Source: Streptococcus sp. UBA6071 (lineage in GTDB: Bacteria; Bacillota; Bacilli; Lactobacillales; Streptococcaceae). From it: DNA of 6,618 nt. Position numbers and translations under genes: made by a program. Location of the stretch: contig DIXV01000140.1 in NCBI GenBank assembly GCA_002436115.1, forward strand, positions 1-6,618. Reading direction: 5' to 3'. Positions within the stretch are counted from its first letter, which is position 1. Every line of letters begins with the position of its first letter. The notes below the pieces were generated by a model. It saw nothing but the letters and a program-made list of their open reading frames with translations, was not told the DNA's origin and searched no databases. Of this stretch, positions 5,246 to 6,618 are shown in pieces.

Positions 5246-5264
5246 AGTACTATTATTCGTAAAA
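5221..5264 (+). promoter_or_regulatory. Inverted pair of PurBox-like sites (predicted PurR operator)
   Basis: AAAAACGAATATT (5221-5233) matches the PurBox consensus AWWWCCGAACWWT at 11 of 13 positions. The complement of 5252-5264 reads TTTTACGAATAAT and matches at 10 of 13. Both keep the central CGAA. They face each other about 18 bases apart, close to the 16-17 bases known for PurR sites in Bacillus. They straddle the -10 box and the predicted start, so purine-dependent control by PurR is likely. Whether PurR represses or activates cannot be told, though the position suggests repression. Confidence 0.6.
5241..5256. repeat. Perfect 16-bp palindrome over the permease -10 and start site
   Basis: ATAATAGTACTATTAT reads the same on both strands. 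It begins inside the TATAAT box and covers the predicted transcription start. It fills the space between the two PurBox-like sites and overlaps the second. It could be part of the same operator, a site for another dimeric regulator, or a small hairpin at the 5' end of the mRNA. Confidence 0.65.
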
Positions 5265-5269
5265 AGGAG
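5264..5269 (+). promoter_or_regulatory. Ribosome site of the permease gene, long spacing
   Basis: AAGGAG lies twelve bases before the first ATG (5282) and fifteen before the second (5285). The usual spacing is five to nine. No closer site or alternative start codon is seen, so I use the first ATG. Translation may start less efficiently than in the man genes. Confidence 0.6.
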
Positions 5270-5281
5270 TTTATTTCCCTA

Positions 5282-6618
5282 ATGATGGAAAAATTTTTTA
5301 AGTTAAAGGAACACGGAACCGTAATTTCAACGGAGCTTGTCGCAGGGCTGACCACTTTCTTTGCGATGTCCTATATTTTATTTGTCAATCCTAGTATTTT
5401 GGCAATAGCAGGCATGCCAAGTCAGGCTGTTTTTCTAGCAACTATTATTGCAAGCGCCCTTTCTACCCTTGTTATGGGGCTTTTTGCCAATGTGCCGTAC
5501 GCCTTGGCACCCGGTATGGGACTAAATGCTTTCTTTACCTATACAGTGGTTATTGGTCTTAAGTTTTCTTGGCAAGAAGCCTTAGCAATGGTTTTTCTTT
5601 GTGGTTTATTTAACATCTTTATCACCGTTACTAAGTTTCGAAAAAGCATTATAAAAGCTATCCCTCTAACCCTCCAGCATGCGATTGGAGGGGGCTTAGG
5701 TGTTTTTATTGCATACCTTGGTTTTAAGAATGCCAATATAATTACCTTCTCGACATCAGCTGCTGACATCATTACTGTCAATGGGGTTTCACCAACCGAT
5801 GCAACAGCTGAAACCTTTGAAAATGGGGTATCTTCGGTTTTTGCCAATGGGAATGTGGTTCCTGCGATTTCAACCTTCACGGATCCGAATGTCATCCTTG
5901 CTGTCTTCGGCTTGGTCTTGACAGCCATATTAGTGATAAAGAACGTTCGTGGTGCTATTCTTATTGGTATTGTTGCAACAACTCTCCTTGGGATTCCTAT
6001 GGGGGTGGTTGACTTGTCACAAGTTAACTTTGCCAATAATAATTTTGGGACGGCCTTTGGTGAACTAGGGACAACCTTCCTAGCAGCTTTTGACGGCATG
6101 GGTTCGCTCTTTAAGGATTCCAACCGTTTACCTGTAGTATTGATGACGATCTTTGCCTTTAGTCTTTCAGATACCTTTGACACCTTGGGAACCTTTATTG
6201 GTACAGGACGTAAGACTGGAATTTTCTCTGCAGAAGACGAGGAAGCTTTAGAAGAATTTTCTGGATTTAACTCAAAAATGGATCGCGCTCTTTTTGCAGA
6301 TGCTATCGGAACATCAATTGGTGCCTTATTTGGGACTTCGAACACAACAACTTATGTGGAATCCGCTTCAGGTATCGCAGCAGGTGGTAGAACAGGTCTG
6401 ACAGCAGTCACAACAGCGTTGCTCTTTCTGTTATCATCGTTTCTAGTACCAATTGTAGGCATTGTACCAGGAGCTGCGACAGCTCCGGCGCTTATTATTG
6501 TTGGGGTGATGATGTTGTCTTCCTTCCTAGATGTTAATTGGGCTGAATTTGAAGAGGCCTTACCAGCCTTCTTTGCAGCTATATTTATGTCGCTTTGTTA
6601 TTCCATCTCTTATGGAAT
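5282..6618 (+). CDS. pbuG: NCS2 (AzgA/PbuG-type) guanine/hypoxanthine permease, cut at the right edge
   Basis: This is a membrane protein that takes up purine bases, most likely guanine and hypoxanthine (or adenine), by proton symport. The frame runs from the ATG at 5282 without a stop for 445 codons to the edge. The family is usually a little longer (about 430-490 residues), so only the end is missing. AzgA-type motifs are clear: ELVAGLTTFFAMSYI (18-32), ALAPGMGLNAFF (74-85), SLSDTFDTLGTFIGTG (294-309) and GTSNTTTYVESASGIAAGGR (351-370), which form the substrate-binding core. Hydrophobic segments alternate through the chain, with more polar stretches at about 155-200 and 312-336. It is transcribed away from the Cof gene, from its own promoter with predicted PurR sites, which supports the purine role. 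PbuG and PbuO types cannot be told apart here, so the symbol is provisional. Confidence 0.9.
   Translation, partial: MMEKFFKLKEHGTVISTELVAGLTTFFAMSYILFVNPSILAIAGMPSQAVFLATIIASALSTLVMGLFANVPYALAPGMGLNAFFTYTVVIGLKFSWQEALAMVFLCGLFNIFITVTKFRKSIIKAIPLTLQHAIGGGLGVFIAYLGFKNANIITFSTSAADIITVNGVSPTDATAETFENGVSSVFANGNVVPAISTFTDPNVILAVFGLVLTAILVIKNVRGAILIGIVATTLLGIPMGVVDLSQVNFANNNFGTAFGELGTTFLAAFDGMGSLFKDSNRLPVVLMTIFAFSLSDTFDTLGTFIGTGRKTGIFSAEDEEALEEFSGFNSKMDRALFADAIGTSIGALFGTSNTTTYVESASGIAAGGRTGLTAVTTALLFLLSSFLVPIVGIVPGAATAPALIIVGVMMLSSFLDVNWAEFEEALPAFFAAIFMSLCYSISYG

Noticed and set aside
5252..5281. Guanine or xanthine riboswitch ahead of the purine permease
   Set aside because: The predicted leader is only about 30 bases, far too short for a purine aptamer, and no aptamer-like sequence is seen.
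5539..6345. A 268-codon minus-strand open frame inside the permease gene
   Set aside because: It is a low-complexity shadow (Lys, Pro, Ser, Val) of the strongly recognisable NCS2 permease on the plus strand.
1..6618. Mobile element, CRISPR array, toxin-antitoxin or defence system
   Set aside because: No transposase, integrase, regular repeat-spacer array or small paired genes are present, and all genes are recognisable housekeeping functions with similar codon use.

Overview
The window looks like a core-genome segment of a Streptococcus. The evidence is a mannose-family PTS operon in the order manL-manM-manN-manO, a SerS N-terminus of streptococcal character directly downstream, an A+T-rich base composition, strong AGGAGG-type ribosome sites, a CcpA (cre) site, and a PurR-type control region on a purine permease. 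A tetracistronic manLMNO operon is known from Streptococcus salivarius, so the salivarius group is a plausible home, but the species cannot be fixed from this sequence alone.

Layout on the minus strand, reading from right to left: a Cof-type HAD phosphatase (5095-4283) ends at a strong hairpin terminator (4198-4251). The man operon promoter follows (TTGACA-17-TATACT, 4008-3980) with a cre site inside it. Then come manL (IIAB), manM (IIC) and manN (IID), closely spaced. A small hairpin terminator and an extended -10 promoter separate manN from manO (DUF956). Last is serS, cut by the window's left edge, with its own promoter and a roughly 190-nt leader. That leader carries a T-box-like antiterminator element nested inside an intrinsic terminator. 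On the plus strand, divergent from the Cof gene, an AzgA/PbuG-type NCS2 purine permease (5282 onward) runs off the right edge.

The man genes together make one membrane complex. ManL passes phosphate from HPr through His10 and His182 to the sugar, which ManM and ManN carry across the membrane. In streptococci this is the main glucose/mannose transporter. The cre site predicts CcpA control and the PurBox pair predicts purine control of the permease, so the window is a set of housekeeping nutrient-uptake units.

I see no mobile element, CRISPR array, tRNA, rRNA or defence system. The least ordinary parts are regulatory: the serS leader architecture, the inverted PurBox pair enclosing a 16-bp palindrome at the permease promoter, an unexplained inverted repeat enclosing a tandem repeat upstream of the man promoter, and a possibly leaderless start for the Cof gene.
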